Below are positions 38,101-49,470 of a DNA stretch of 64,000 nt, piece by piece. A program made the translations under genes and the position numbers. A model generated the notes under the pieces. It was not told the DNA's origin and did no database searches. It saw nothing but the letters and a program-made list of their open reading frames with translations. The stretch is from Ricordea florida (Eukaryota > Cnidaria > Anthozoa > Corallimorpharia > Ricordeidae): contig OX453275.1 of the NCBI GenBank assembly GCA_949710005.1, forward strand, positions 34,035,718 through 34,099,717, in the 5' to 3' direction. Position 1 is the first letter of the stretch. Each line of letters begins with the position of its first letter.

Positions 38101-41100
38101 TGCAACCTCCAAAACCTTGACAGTTGCAGGAAATGGTGGCCAAGTCCTTATCTTTGGCCTAGCTGAAGAGCAAACCAGCATAGAAGTTGAGGTTTGTATT
38201 GTGTTTGCCATTCTCTGGGTTTAAGCCAATAGACATTTCAATTGTTTCTGCTCAATTTGCCATTTGCTCAATTTACAGTGGCTGAAGGGGTTGATTTATT
38301 AGCTGTCAAGTTTTGTACTGGTGCATACATTTCATTAGATTTGATCTGTATTTCGTTTTTATTGGGTTTAAACTACAATGAATTTTATGGAAAGTATCTC
38401 TTATACTTCACTGGCATTGTTTTGGGCAAAGTCTTGTTGAAGGGACTGGCAACAGTGTTATGTATGCAGCTTTTCTTAGTATAATTATTTTATCAAGCTT
38501 ATAAATGACAAGAAATTATCAACTTATGGAGATTTCATATTGATCTAACACCAAATTCACCAAACTAACATGTAAGGAAATGTGTGATACTTTGTATGAA
38601 AATTTATTTGGGTCGCCTTTTTTCAAATAGTCTCACTGTGAAGTAAAGTACTGTTTTCTACCTTAGTAACTGTGTTAAATCTGTATTTGTAACCAGATGA
38701 TTGAAATAGACTTCACTGAAGATAAAGAAAATTTCCAGTGGAAAGGCCATGGGCCTTTACTTCCTAAGGAGGGCTCTGTTACTGTTCCTCCAGGCTTTGC
38801 CCTCAAGATGGGCCTTCAGCTGGTCCCTGCCGCTCCTATCAGTGCATTGGTGGTTGAAACACGCTGGGGACTTTTGGCAGCAGGAACTGTTCATGGCTTT
38901 ATTTTGTTTGATTACTTGAAGAAGAAACATATTTCCTCTAAGTGGACAGTCAGTCAAGGTTGGAGATATTTGTCTTTATTTAGCCCTAGAATCCCCAATA
39001 TCAATATTCATTTTCTCCTAACTGTTCTCATAGATTATGGTACTAGTGAGGAGAATTTGTTTTAATATCAATACAACCCTTTGGTGATCATTTTTGTTAT
39101 TCTCATAACCTGAATGGTTGATGAACAGTGAATATTGCAATGAGAAATTGGATGCTGGTCACTATTGAGACTTAAAAGGTTGAATTTGATTGTCCTTTTC
39201 AAAGTTATTGTAACATTCTCTTCTCTCTTGCTTGGTATTTTCCTTTTCTTTTGGCATCCATGAAGGAACTTTTTCAGTTATTTACCATAACTTGTACATC
39301 AATACTAATACTAACTACTGTAAGTAATACAGTGTACTATTAGGATATTAATTATAAGTAGTTTAATGTTGATAAGTTCTGAATGCAATGAAGTGTTTAA
39401 TGACACAGGATTTTTATTGTATCCAAGTCACTTTCAAACTGTCTTGTTCCTGGTGTGTTGAACATTTTAGAAGCTGACAGTGGAGAACATCTGTCGAGGA
39501 GAAAGTCTCTGAAAGAAAGCATCAGGCGTTCTTTCCGTCGCCTGCGATCACGCAAAGGCTCCAAGAGTGGTGAAGGTACACCCAAGAAGGAAGGCGAAGC
39601 CCCTGCCTCGCCCACTCAGGAGGCTGTCGCATCACCAATGTCACGCCTTGTCGAAGAGAACCGTGTTGATGAAAGTGTCTTGAGCATGGTGCGTTGTTTG
39701 TACTTTGTGGACACTTTCATCAGAGAAGGTAAGTTCATGTCAATTTTGGTTCGTGTGAGCTTTTTTATGGAGATTTGTACTTTCTACGTGTGCCAGCATT
39801 GATCTGTATTTTGAAATGACAATCTTGAAATGTCACCACTAACCTTGACTTAAGTTTGGACCTAACGTGTTTCATTTTCCTTATCCACAAATATCCATTT
39901 TTATTGATAGGTGTTCACCATTGTCCATCTCTGTGGGCTGGCACAAATGCAGGACACATCTATGTGTTTTACTTGACAATTCCTGAGGAGGATAAAAGAA
40001 GCGAAGAGGATGTCCAAGTTGAGATGGGCAAGGAGTTGAAGCTGAAGCACAAAGCTCCAGTAGTGTCAATGTTTGTTGTTGACAAGGAGGGAAAGCCTCT
40101 GCTTGGAGACGTAATGGGAGATAAAGGTGAGGATGATATAAGATGAATTAATGGGGGAAATTATTTTTCTTAGTGTCAGTTCCTTAATTATCAAACAACG
40201 TCACAATAGAAAACAGGGGCAATTGGAGGTAGTTTCAGTATCTATACTGTTTAAAGTAATCAGGAAATAAAAATGAGATTAACAACTTTCTCATTCTGGC
40301 TACAGTATAAATCTGTAATACTTTTGTTTACAAGAACTGAGTATTAGGAACTTAATGATAGTAAAACAAACAGCCTCAATACCCTATGCTCTGACCCCTT
40401 CAATTGCTCTTTACAAATGTTATGCACATGTTTGATATGTACAAATGAAGGTTAGATAAAACTGATATCAACTTCAATGCTACGGTGGACACTAATTCTC
40501 TTAGTTGCAAGTGTGAGGGTCCACATATCTGGACTCGTGTCAGAGAAACATCAAAACCCAAAACATCAAATCTGTGTCATTCATTAATACCAATTATTGA
40601 TTGCTGTTTTCAATATTATTTAGAACCAGACATGACTGGTTCCCATTCCCTTGTGATTTGCTCTGAAGAGCAATTCAAGGTGTTCAGTTTGCCACATCTG
40701 AAGGCCCGTAACAAGGAGAAACTTACTGCCATTGATGGATCAAGAGTACGCAAAATTGGCCTGATAAATGCAACAAGCAAGAATGATGATTCTGGAATAG
40801 TTTATCACTGTTTAGCATGTGTCAGCAACCAAGGTGACCTTCTCGTTTACTCCATTCCAAACCTTAAACTGCAAATCAAAGCCTCAGCCATGAAGAAGTC
40901 AGATGTGGATGCCATTAGATCGTTGGTATTCTCCGTCAGTGGCCAGGGATTTTTCCTCAGCTCTCGAAGTGAAATGCAGCGGTTTACTTTGTCAGCCACT
41001 GACCTGTAAGTGATCCATGTTTTTCAATTGTTAACCCTTTCACTACCTAAGTGACTGTTTGGAACTTGTTACATAAACTTCAGTTTTCATCACTACTTAG

Positions 41101-43478
41101 CTACATTCTTGTGGAACTTGATGTTTCAACTGCTTACTGCTGAAACTTCTTGCAATATTGGCACCATGTCAATGTAGAGGACAGTCAGACTTGAAGAACT
41201 GGTGCATTAGCTGAAGGTTATCTGATTAACTTAGAATAGTCCCTAACAAGATAACAAAATGCATGTAATTCCACTTAGAGCTTGGAATTGAAAAGCTGAA
41301 GAACATTGCTGCCTGCATAAGCTATTGTAAAACTTTTTTAATTTAATACTGTGTTGCTTCATAGGCTTAAAGCCTTCTGTATGCTGAATGTGAATACCCA
41401 AAGAAATGTTTGTTTTTCAGTACGTAGGCAATTATTCAAATCAAGCTGTTTTCAGTCTAAATTTATTGCAGATATTATCAAACTACTAGGATTGATTAAT
41501 AAGTATAAAGGAATAAGTTTCTGGAAGAAACAGGTGCTGTGTCAGTGGGGAATTGAAAATCAAAATAGGATTTGTCACACAAGTTGAAAATTGTAACTTT
41601 TATTGCTGTCATATTTAAGGAAAGGTAATGTTTGTATTTTATCTAGGTTGAAGCCAGATTGTGTGTTGGAACTTGCTGAAGGGATGAGACCCCCTGAACC
41701 AGAACCAGAGGCTGTTGTTGAAGAAAAGGAGGAAGAGAAGAAAGAAAGAAAGAGCTCAACGTCAAGCTCATCTTCATCGTCCTCCTCATCCTCTGATGAT
41801 GAAAAAGATGAAGAAAAGAAAAAAGAGAAAAAGAAGAAGAAAAAGGAGGCAAAGAAAGCAGCAAAGGAGACAGCTGCTGCAGCAGGCGCAGCAGCAGTAG
41901 TGGCAGAGGTTGAAGAGAAGAAGGACGAGGCAGAAGAAAAGAAGGAGGAAATAAAGGAAATCAAGGAAGAGTTGGTTGAGGCAGCCCCTGATGACACTGC
42001 TGTTGTCGTCGCTGGTGATGGCGGAAAAACAGTCACAGAGAAGGTTTTCATGTCAGAGCAGAAGTCTTACACCAAGCAGACCTCTACATCTGAGGAGAAA
42101 GGCGATGCTGAGCAGACATTCGACAAAGAATTCAGTACGTTTTCATCAGAAACTGAAGGCACATCTTCAGTTGTTACCAGCTCCCGTGTGGTTACCTCAA
42201 AAGTCATCACAACTTCCTCAACTACTCGTGTCATTTCATCTGAGGGAACCACAATAGAAACAATTGAGAATGGAACTGAAAAGGTAAAATTGATATATTT
42301 GTTTCTCCATTGTATGTCTGTTTTCTGTGAGTGTAATGGCCTCAATCACTAAGCACTCAATTTTGTTTTTGGCACAGTTAACAGAACACTTACCGTAATC
42401 CTACAAAATTAATTAGCTAATCTGTCAGTCTCTACTCAAAGACCAGGGCAAAGGGAACACAATAATAGTTAAAGATAAGTTTCTCAGCAATGTCACAGAC
42501 AAACTCGGAAAACGTAATTCTGAACAGGAGTCAAACCTACAACCTTTCAGTTATCAATAGTTCAGACGCTCTACCACTGAGCTGTACAAGGCCATTAAAC
42601 TAGGTTCATGGGACTAACATCCTGCATGCTGCATATTGCTGGGTTACTCTTGTTTTGGCACCCATGTACTCTGTCAATCACATTGATGTGTTGATGATCC
42701 CTTGTATCCTTGCTTGTTGCTTCAGCTCATGTTGACTGATGATGCTTTAGAGAAAGCAGCTGAGGAAATGCTTAATGAAAAACATGATGAGGTAAGTTAA
42801 TTCACACAGCTATAACCACGTTTTAAAGCCATTGTTTATAATCTTTGACAGAGTATATGCAGTCCAAACTGCAGCAAAGTTCAAGTAGTCATTTATTGTA
42901 GAAGTAGTGTACCATTAAGCTGGTTGTGCCTTGGAATTTCTGCTGAAAAACATGAGTGCTTCTTGAACGTGAATGGATTGAATTAGTTTTTATACTTAAT
43001 GATCAAGCCACTGTTTGTTTTGTCATTGTGTTTGTTAAGAGCGTTCCATTGTATATTTCACATAGACATCCCCAATTGCAACTCTGGTACAATTTTGATA
43101 AAAAAAGTTCTACAATTTTTTTTGGAGTTTCTGAAATACTGATTTGAACCAGTCTGGGTTGTAACCATAGTTGCCACTAAGTGAGATTTCAGTCAAAATT
43201 TACTATTGTCTTGTAGGTAGCATATTTTTCTGAATTGTTGTTGGTCATAACATTATTACTCAAACGTTTTTATCCTGTTCTCTTATTTTAAGTTATTTTA
43301 CTCTAAGCAATCTCTAACCCTTTGTAGGGTTATCAAGTTTTTTCAGAAAGTTCCATTCAGGATTGTACCAATGTTGAGAAATGGTTATATCCAAGTTTGT
43401 TTTTAATTTTTTGGTTTTCATACTCTATTCTCATTGAGTCATCATTTTCTGCCATAGGTTGAACAAGCAGCCAGTTGA
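24715..43478 (+). CDS. LLGL: Lethal(2) giant larvae homologue (LLGL), 18 exons
   Basis: Cell-polarity scaffold of WD40 beta-propellers that opposes aPKC/PAR complexes at the basolateral cortex. Exons: 24715-24801, 24887-24984, 26282-26363, 27878-27996, 29127-29270, 30237-30309, 33070-33511, 33820-33889, 36957-37104, 37559-37626, 37882-38191, 38697-38958, 39471-39728, 39911-40126, 40624-41005, 41647-42283, 42726-42791, 43458-43478. All have GT/AG borders and compatible phases. The sum is 3483 nt, 1160 aa plus stop. Family marks: VEHGFPTKPSAIAHDP near the start, GHEDGSVNFWD, and the basic KSLKESIRRSFRRLR stretch in exon 13, which matches the aPKC-phosphorylated site of LLGL proteins. Exon 16 encodes a Glu/Lys/Ser/Thr-rich, low-complexity region (about residues 920-1132), which makes the protein roughly 100 residues longer than vertebrate LLGL. 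The introns hold many MITEs. Confidence 0.93.
28594..28781. mobile_element. 188-bp inverted-repeat element with hammerhead-like core
   Basis: Perfect 36-bp arms at 28594-28629 and 28746-28781 start TAGGCAATTGTGGAAAAC. The interior has the hammerhead-like motif (28648-28674) followed by a T-rich and TATA-repeat stretch. The sequence just to the right (to about 28870) looks like further retroelement-derived sequence. It lies in LLGL intron 4. Confidence 0.8.
28648..28674 (+). ncRNA. Hammerhead-ribozyme-like core
   Basis: CTGATGA is followed by A, a GGTC/GACC stem with loop ATT, then GAAAC and GTC. This is the conserved order of a hammerhead with a minimal stem III (AC/GU), as described in Penelope-like elements and metazoan retrozymes. 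Weaknesses: there is one extra A before stem II, and the sequences that should form stem I (before CTGATGA and after GTC) pair poorly. It may be degenerate or active only as a dimer. Confidence 0.45.
31890..32297. repeat. Large palindromes within the nested element
   Basis: Two consecutive hairpins: CGAGTGAAAGTTTGGGAGAA (about 32090-32109) pairs with its inverse near 32160-32180, and CAATTAGATTAT (about 32197) pairs with its inverse near 32288-32299 around inner GTTGAC/GTCAAC arms. The words CGTGTTTCTAT/ATAGAAACACG recur in both orientations. Confidence 0.7.
32298..32510. mobile_element. MITE with perfect 20-bp TIR, nested
   Basis: Arms TTTTAGTATAAATCTACTAG (32298-32317) and its exact inverse (32491-32510). 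The centre has a perfect palindrome around CTACTCACTATCTAT...ATAGATAGTGAGTAG and an AATCAGAGCGCGGC block. Same family as 20820-21022. Confidence 0.85.
33908..34124. mobile_element. TTAACCCTTT-type MITE
   Basis: Left end TAACCCTTTCTTTCCC and right end GGGGAAAGAAAGGGTTTA are inverted matches about 212 bp apart, in LLGL intron 8. The interior is non-coding. Confidence 0.65.
34355..36328. mobile_element. TTAA-bounded element carrying a nested insertion
   Basis: Left end TTAACCCCTTGAATGCC and right end (inverse) TTAACCCTTTCAATGTC lie about 2 kb apart. Most of the length is the nested element 34670-36068. TTAA at both edges would fit a TTAA-targeting superfamily (piggyBac or Kolobok type). Confidence 0.5.
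34670..36068. mobile_element. 1.4-kb element with ATGTGACCTCTCA termini and internal satellite arrays
   Basis: The arms at 34670-34701 and 36037-36068 match over about 31 bp with three mismatches (ATGTGACCTCTCA, then AAAACGTTCCTTA). Just inside each end is a tandem array: a unit around GGCTATCCGTGCGAAAAAA at about 34730-34910, and a unit around GCATCCGTTCAAAAATTT at about 35800-35960. The open frames across these arrays are repetitive, not genes. Confidence 0.7.
38975..39182. mobile_element. Diverged copy of the TTAACCC MITE family
   Basis: About 208 bp closely similar along its length to the copy at 46467-46674 (shared CCCCAATATCAATATTC and AATGAGAAATTGGATGCTGG). An inverted fragment of the same family lies at about 28190-28265. 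Confidence 0.75.
42524..42592 (-). repeat. tRNA-like segment (SINE head)
   Basis: On the minus strand, CAGCTCAGTGGTAGAGCG is a strong box A and GTAGGTTTGACTCC a strong box B at normal tRNA spacing. No tail or clear acceptor stem is seen. It is likely a tRNA-derived SINE in LLGL intron 16. Confidence 0.55.
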
Positions 43479-44527
43479 GAAAGGCATTCATTTAAGAACA
43501 GGTTCAAGTGCAGTTACTTTTTTTAAATTATTGGTTTGGCGTGGTTTTGTGTGTGTTCTGTGATGTTTCCACAAGATAAATTAACTTGAAGGGGAAACCT
43601 AACAATTTTTACTTCTTGTACTCTAAACAGCTAAACCATTCTGCGGAAGATAAAATCAAGGATAAAACTGACAAAGAACTGTTTTAACAAGTAACTGCAC
43701 TAAGCCATCAGTATTATAAATTCCAGAATAATTGTTCTCACATCCATTCATCAAGGTTTTTTTTTTTTGTTTGTTTTTCTTTATTTCCACACAGTAAAAA
43801 TATTTCATTTATACATGATAGAGAATTGAAAAAAAAATTGTGATTTGTAAGTGAGAGCACATGCTGTTAAAGAGTTTTCACACCTAAAACCATATTTAAA
43901 AGATGATATAGCTTGAATTGGTTTTAAGAAGAAAAGATGGAACAGAAGATGTCCTGTTCTTTACAGAAAGGAAAGGGTTGTTTCAAATCTAATGGGTTAG
44001 AAGACAGTAACTGTTGTCTTCAGAGGCTTATTATAACAGGAAATTGTCTTCAAATCCACAATTGCGTTCCTGCTTTATCAGGATGACAATAAAATAACAG
44101 ATGATTCACAAAATGATCCACCTCATAAATAAGGTAGCTTTTCCATTGTCTTGAATAAATATGACCCTTTTAAACAAGGGGTGAATGATTTCAAGTCATC
44201 TGTGAAATGTCACCTGTGGTAAAGATTGATATAAACTGTGTCTGACATGTATTAAGGTGATAGATTTAATAAGTTTTTTTGAAATCTGTCCTAAAACTTC
44301 TGCTTCTTGTATTAAAATTATAAATGTTATTAACTCGTTGAGTAATCCATTATTTTTGAATGCAGTTTTTGGCATCAAACAATGAACAGTGTCTTTAAAC
44401 TAAAACTACTGTGTTAAATTTATCGTTTCGGCTCTCCAGTGGCAAAGCATTTAAAAACATAAACTTGTTTAAGACCCCATTATGCAATGTGTCCCTATGT
44501 CCTGGTCAGCGTCGCAGCTGTTGTCGG

Positions 44528-44631
44528 GGTAGGTACGTGGTGTAAGCATCGTGTATGGCTATGGAGAGCAATGTATGCCATATATTCACTAACGGGGAAC
44601 CACTATATGATGCTTACACCACGTACCTACC
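44528..44631. mobile_element. 104-bp hairpin MITE, GGTA...TACC, 8-bp TSD GTTGTCGG
   Basis: Perfect 23-bp arms start GGTAGGTACGTGG (44528-44550) and are mirrored at 44609-44631. GTTGTCGG flanks both sides exactly (44520-44527 and 44632-44639). It is non-coding. Confidence 0.88.
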
Positions 44632-46466
44632 GTTGTCGGGCTCGTGACGGAACGCTTGCAGAGAAGGATTGCGTGATAACCCAGACAACGTGTCCAGGAA
44701 TGACCTTAATGAGATGCCTCGATTTCATGATAGCAATAAAAGTGTCCCAGTCATTAACATCCCACCCAACGCAATTGCGACTAACAAAAAGTTGATTTGT
44801 ATTCGAAAACCTCACTGTCTGGCATGACATACTTACTAAGCAGTACTTTCAGTCAGTCCTGGACTTTAGTGAAAAGTGGTTTCAGCTATGGTCGCACTTT
44901 CTGGAACCGCCGAGTTATGATATAAGTATTGAGATCGCAGCAGCGCATGCGCATCGCGCCCTTAGTCCACACTGCGGCAAATTGTTTTGAATGATGAGTG
45001 GCTCCAACCTTAAAAAGACGGAAGACCCACAAGAAACAGCCAATCGCGACGAATGGATTTTCAGGGGTGAAATTTTGCAGCAAGAACTCCCGAGCTCTTG
45101 AATTTCACCCGCGAAATTCCCTTCGTCCCGCTTAGCTGGCTGTCGGATAATTAGGACGGATTGGCTCACTACGATTATTATCGATAAAGTATGAAGTAAA
45201 TCCTTTTCCTTGGCACTTTGGATTAAAACTTTGCAGAAAGGTTGTTGCTGTGTTTCAAGTTCATAAAAGGGGATCTTTTTCCGCCCCATCCCCAGATTTA
45301 AGCCGCATTGGGATTAAGAATGATTGATCGCGAATTCACACTGGCTAAACCATAGCCGGTGGCCAATTCACTAAAACTTTTACAAGTGCAATTTTACAAA
45401 TTGGGTTTGAAAACAATAGCTACGCTTATAAATTACGTTTGAGACAGTTTTATTGAAGGGAGCCCAAAGTTCATTCCACGACTTACCTTGCGCGTAACCT
45501 TGTATTTCTTTGATAGATGGATTCCATTGGTTCTTCTGACAACGATAAAGATCACACAAGACTCGAGGGGAAAAGATTTAAGAGCCCAGGCAAACTATTT
45601 ACCAAGAAAGGGGAGGGAACGTACCGTGTCGCAGCTCAAGAATCATGATTTTGATGTTAGCCTTGTAACCAACTACAGTAGCAACTGGACTTAAAAGGCG
45701 TTTGTTATTTCACATTTTCTGTGTTACACAATGGAATAACGTGTTGTCAGTGAACTTGTTTGTAGCAGGCCGAAAGGTCTCGATTTGCACCTTGAACATT
45801 TATTGACATTCTCGTAGAGTCGCCGAGCGAAGTTGGTCAGTCAGTTAAATGTAAGAACGACTCAATAGAAGTTCGTCAGCCTGGAGCTGTGGGTTACATT
45901 AAGATAACTTTAGAGTTTCGGAGTCTGACAGGCCCTGACTTATGCTACAGGGATGTGGGCAGAATCGTGTTATTACACAGAATTATTTTATTGTAAAGAT
46001 CTTAATTCCCTGTGTCGGGTATTTTTGAGGAATTTGTTCGTCTCTGAAGTTGTTTTCAGATACATGGATGTACACCAATTTATCTCCGAAACTCTAAGTA
46101 GTCCATTCTTTTTTTCGTTTTCATTTTAGAGAGTAAACTTTTGACTCTTTGATTTCATGTTTACTCGTTCACCTATTTCCAATAACAACCACACGATAGT
46201 ATTTCTGGAGTGACTATGTCAGCACCCAAAGTTAATTAGGTTTTTAACTGTAGAATAATTGTTTTATGAGTAGCTCCAATTAAAGGGCTTACTTGTACGC
46301 TTTCAGAGACTTGTGCCTTATTTTTAAGTAACGTATGTGCCCTTCGCTTTAGCTCTCAAGGGGCGCTAAAGTCTTGAGTGGAAAAGCGCATTTTCATTGC
46401 CGGATATTGTCATTCCCAATTCCAAGGCTATTGCTCATTCGGAGCTTTAGGGGTGAATTTTAGCAC

Positions 46467-46674
46467 TTAACCCTTTAAGCCCCAATATCAATATTCTCTT
46501 TCTCCCAACTGTTCTCATATATTTGTTATGGTACTAGTGACGGGAATTTGTTTAAATGTCAATTCAACTCTCTTTTGGTCATTTTCGTTATTCTTATAAC
46601 CTAAATGGTTGATGGAAAGTGAATATTGTAATGAGAAATTGGATGCTGGTCCCTACTGAGACTTCAGGGGTTAA
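46467..46674. mobile_element. TTAACCC MITE, 208 bp
   Basis: It is bounded by TTAA at both ends, with TTAACCC at the left and GGGTTAA at the right. A second copy lies at 38975-39182. Confidence 0.75.
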
Positions 46675-47577
46675 GTATTAAAATATTACTTGTTATAGGG
46701 TCGCGTTACCCGCGTCTTACGCAGCGCGCAACCTTAAATCTACTCGAAACTGTCTTCCCCATCCCGTCGCAATCACCTGAAACTTTCGTTTGAATTGGAG
46801 AGAAAAAGACATCCCTTCTTCAGTTCCTCCTATTTCAAACAGCCAAAACCGCAGGAGCCCCACGAGAGGGTAGACGAGTCTATAGAGGCAGACTAAAACG
46901 GTAAACCTTATAAAGAAACTGGTGCTGCGTTGGTGGGAAATAAAAAAGAAATAAATGGTTTAACAAGAGTTGATGAGGAAAGTTGTATAGTTGGAACGAA
47001 TGGATTAAGGGCAGGCTTGTCCAAAGACAGCGGGACAGCTTCTATCCCAACAGGAACCCCGCCCTCGATTCACCAGATATTCTGGTATTAGATTTCGGAA
47101 TTTTGATGGCGAATGGAACCGCACTTTAAGATGGACAAACCAAGTTCCCATGCGTACGCGTTCAATACCTTTTACTCCATTTTCAAACAAAGAAGCCAAA
47201 AGAGAACAGAAATGACCAAATGCAACTCGCCATTTCGATCGAGCAAAATCTACCCGTCACTCAGGAGCACCTTCAAAGGTAGTCCCAAATATTTCGGTCT
47301 GAAATTTTGAAATTTTAAAATTATGCATTTTATTTTATTTTATGCATTTTATTTTATTTTATCTTCCTTAGTTAGGCGTCTTGCGCGATGGTAACCCCTT
47401 TGCAGGACTATAAATTTTTGAATAAAGGTTGAATAAGGCTGACATAACCGAAATGTACCGTTCCATTTGACTTCCAACTGGAATATTTGTTGGAATGGTA
47501 TGCAACCCTTCTTTGGGTTTTATTTCCCGCCTTCAGAGACAGTCGTACCCAGGGTCCTCTCGTCACTCCTTCCCAAA

Positions 47578-49095
47578 ATGGCGGTTGGATCGGCTACAAA
47601 CCGATCTTTCGACAGGCTTTCAATTCTTGCATTTGAAGCCGTGAATTCAACGCATGGAGGCAATAACTGTTGCCTGTTACATGAAGCCTGTATAAATCGG
47701 GACGCTAACACGGTCAAAGTAATTTTTTCTTGTAGCCCAAGTGCCATCGACACTGCAATAACAATGAAGATGAGAGTTCGAGGAAATGGAGACTCGTGTT
47801 ATTGCGGCTTAACAACTACAGATCTAGCAGAAAACGCGATATGTTTGCGTGAAATATTAAACGCGGCTCACAAACGCACACAGGACATTGCGTCGCTGAT
47901 GCACGAATCCGCGCGAAAGGGAAATGTCAGACAGATTAAGAGAGTACTAGAACTGGGAGAGGACATCGATCAGCCTTCGCCGCTACGAGACGATCAAGAG
48001 GCCACTCCAATTCTACTCGCGGCAGCGAGTAATTCTTGCGAAGTTGTAAGATTTCTTTGTGAAAAAGGAGCTAATAGATACGTTACAGATCGTGCAAGAA
48101 GATGTATTCTTCATCATGCAGCTATTGGTGGAAATATAGAAACAGTTGAGTACTTGTTGCGAGCTGGTGTTCCCGTAGAGTCGAAATCGACGTGGGATAA
48201 GACGGCATTGCACGAAGCCGCACAGAAAGGGCACGCTGAAATAGTGAAAATTCTCATTGAACATGGAGCAAATATCGAATCATCTACAGCCCTTTGTGAC
48301 ACTCCGTTGCTGCTGGCATCTGAGGAGGGGCATTTGGCATGTGTCGATGAGCTAATAAAGAACGGTGCCAACATAAATGCCTCCAACAATTACCTCAAGA
48401 CTGCACTGCATAATTCTGCTGGAGGGGGACATACAGATATTGTTAGGCGTCTTCTAAGAAGGGGTTGTAAGGTCGGTTCTACTGCTGCTAAAGGGGAGAC
48501 GCCCTTGAGTTTAGCGGTGAGGAGGAAAGGTAACTCAAAGGTCGTTTCACTGTTGCTCGATCGTGGAAGTGATGCAAATCTGTGTGATCAGTATGGCCGG
48601 GCCCCTCTGCACTTCTCAGCTGACGAAGACATTGCTAAGTTGCTAGTTCAGCATGGTGCATCTCCTCAAAGTAGAGACTTTGAGGGTAAAACTCCTTTGT
48701 TTTTTGCAGCTTTAGATGGTCACCAAGATGTTGTGGAATTCTTCCTTCAAACAGGAAGTCTGGTTAATGTTTTAAGTCATTCAGGGGAAGCACCTCTTCA
48801 CGAGGCAGCCATACGGGGACATGCGAACATTGCCAAAGTTCTTCTGCAACATGGAGCCAACATAAATCCAGTTAGAGTTACCGGCGAAACTCCACTCTTC
48901 CTTTCTGCTATTGCTTGCAGGACTGAAGCAGTGAAGCTGCTTCTTGATTCTGGGGCTGATGTGAACATAGCGAGCCAAGATATGGGGACACCCCTTGATG
49001 GTGTCGCAGCCGTAGGAGGATCCAGGGAAATCGTAGATCTGCTTGTAAGGTTTCAGAACTCTAAAGTGGGACAACAAAAGGCACAAAAGAAATGA
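47578..49095 (+). CDS. Single-exon ankyrin-repeat protein, 505 aa
   Basis: About twelve ankyrin repeats fill residues 60 to 490. Clear examples are DKTALHEAAQKGHAEIVKIL, GKTPLFFAALDGHQDVVEF and GETPLFLSAIACRTEAVKLL, with the usual (G)ADVN-type turns. One repeat near residue 360 is shortened (GRAPLHFSADEDIAKLLVQHG lacks about 8 residues). The ends are a short N-terminal region and a Lys-rich tail. No SOCS box, death domain, kinase or membrane segment is seen, so I predict only a protein-binding solenoid. I chose the ATG at 47578 (context CAAAATGG). The frame is open further upstream without support. No intron is needed, which may mean a retrogene or simply an intronless gene. Confidence 0.85.
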   Translation: MAVGSATNRSFDRLSILAFEAVNSTHGGNNCCLLHEACINRDANTVKVIFSCSPSAIDTAITMKMRVRGNGDSCYCGLTTTDLAENAICLREILNAAHKRTQDIASLMHESARKGNVRQIKRVLELGEDIDQPSPLRDDQEATPILLAAASNSCEVVRFLCEKGANRYVTDRARRCILHHAAIGGNIETVEYLLRAGVPVESKSTWDKTALHEAAQKGHAEIVKILIEHGANIESSTALCDTPLLLASEEGHLACVDELIKNGANINASNNYLKTALHNSAGGGHTDIVRRLLRRGCKVGSTAAKGETPLSLAVRRKGNSKVVSLLLDRGSDANLCDQYGRAPLHFSADEDIAKLLVQHGASPQSRDFEGKTPLFFAALDGHQDVVEFFLQTGSLVNVLSHSGEAPLHEAAIRGHANIAKVLLQHGANINPVRVTGETPLFLSAIACRTEAVKLLLDSGADVNIASQDMGTPLDGVAAVGGSREIVDLLVRFQNSKVGQQKAQKK

Positions 49096-49301
49096 ATGTA
49101 GGCGGGGTGACATCAAGCCTGTTCAGCGTTGATTTTTCATTCAGTGTAAGACCCAAGTGGCCAGTCGCGTTGCTCGTCGTACACTAGTGAAAGGAACTGA
49201 CCACATATTAATATTTCGCGAGGCAGATTTCTCGTTTCCTAGCGTGTGTGGCGAATACTCACCCACATTTTACTGGATTCTTGATTGAGCCAACTGATTT
49301 C

Positions 49302-49451
49302 GGTAAGATTTCCGTGCAGGTCCCTACTTCATTATGCATTCTGTAACTATTTCGTTCTTCGAAAACAAGAAATATTTGCACGTGCATTACACTAGACAAG
49401 ATAGCTTCAGCATGCATATTGTGAAGTAGGGACCTGTGCGGAAATCTTACC
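49302..49451. mobile_element. 150-bp MITE, GGTA...TACC, 8-bp TSD CTGATTTC
   Basis: Perfect 30-bp arms start GGTAAGATTTCCGTGCAGG (49302-49331) and are mirrored at 49422-49451. CTGATTTC flanks both sides (49294-49301 and 49452-49459). Confidence 0.88.
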
Positions 49452-49470
49452 CTGATTTCGTGAGAAATTT

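Larger units (their letters stand above)
43479..47577. other. LLGL 3' UTR and intergenic DNA
   Basis: AATAAA near 44154 could serve as the LLGL poly(A) signal. I see no supported gene between there and 47578; frames near 45488 and 44487 look accidental. It contains the hairpin MITE at 44528 and the TTAACCC MITE at 46467. TATAAAT near 47410 is a possible TATA box for the ankyrin gene. Confidence 0.5.

Noticed and set aside
41575..42051. Ser/Phe-rich minus-strand frame opposite LLGL exon 16
   Set aside because: It mirrors the Glu/Lys-rich coding stretch of LLGL; composition only.
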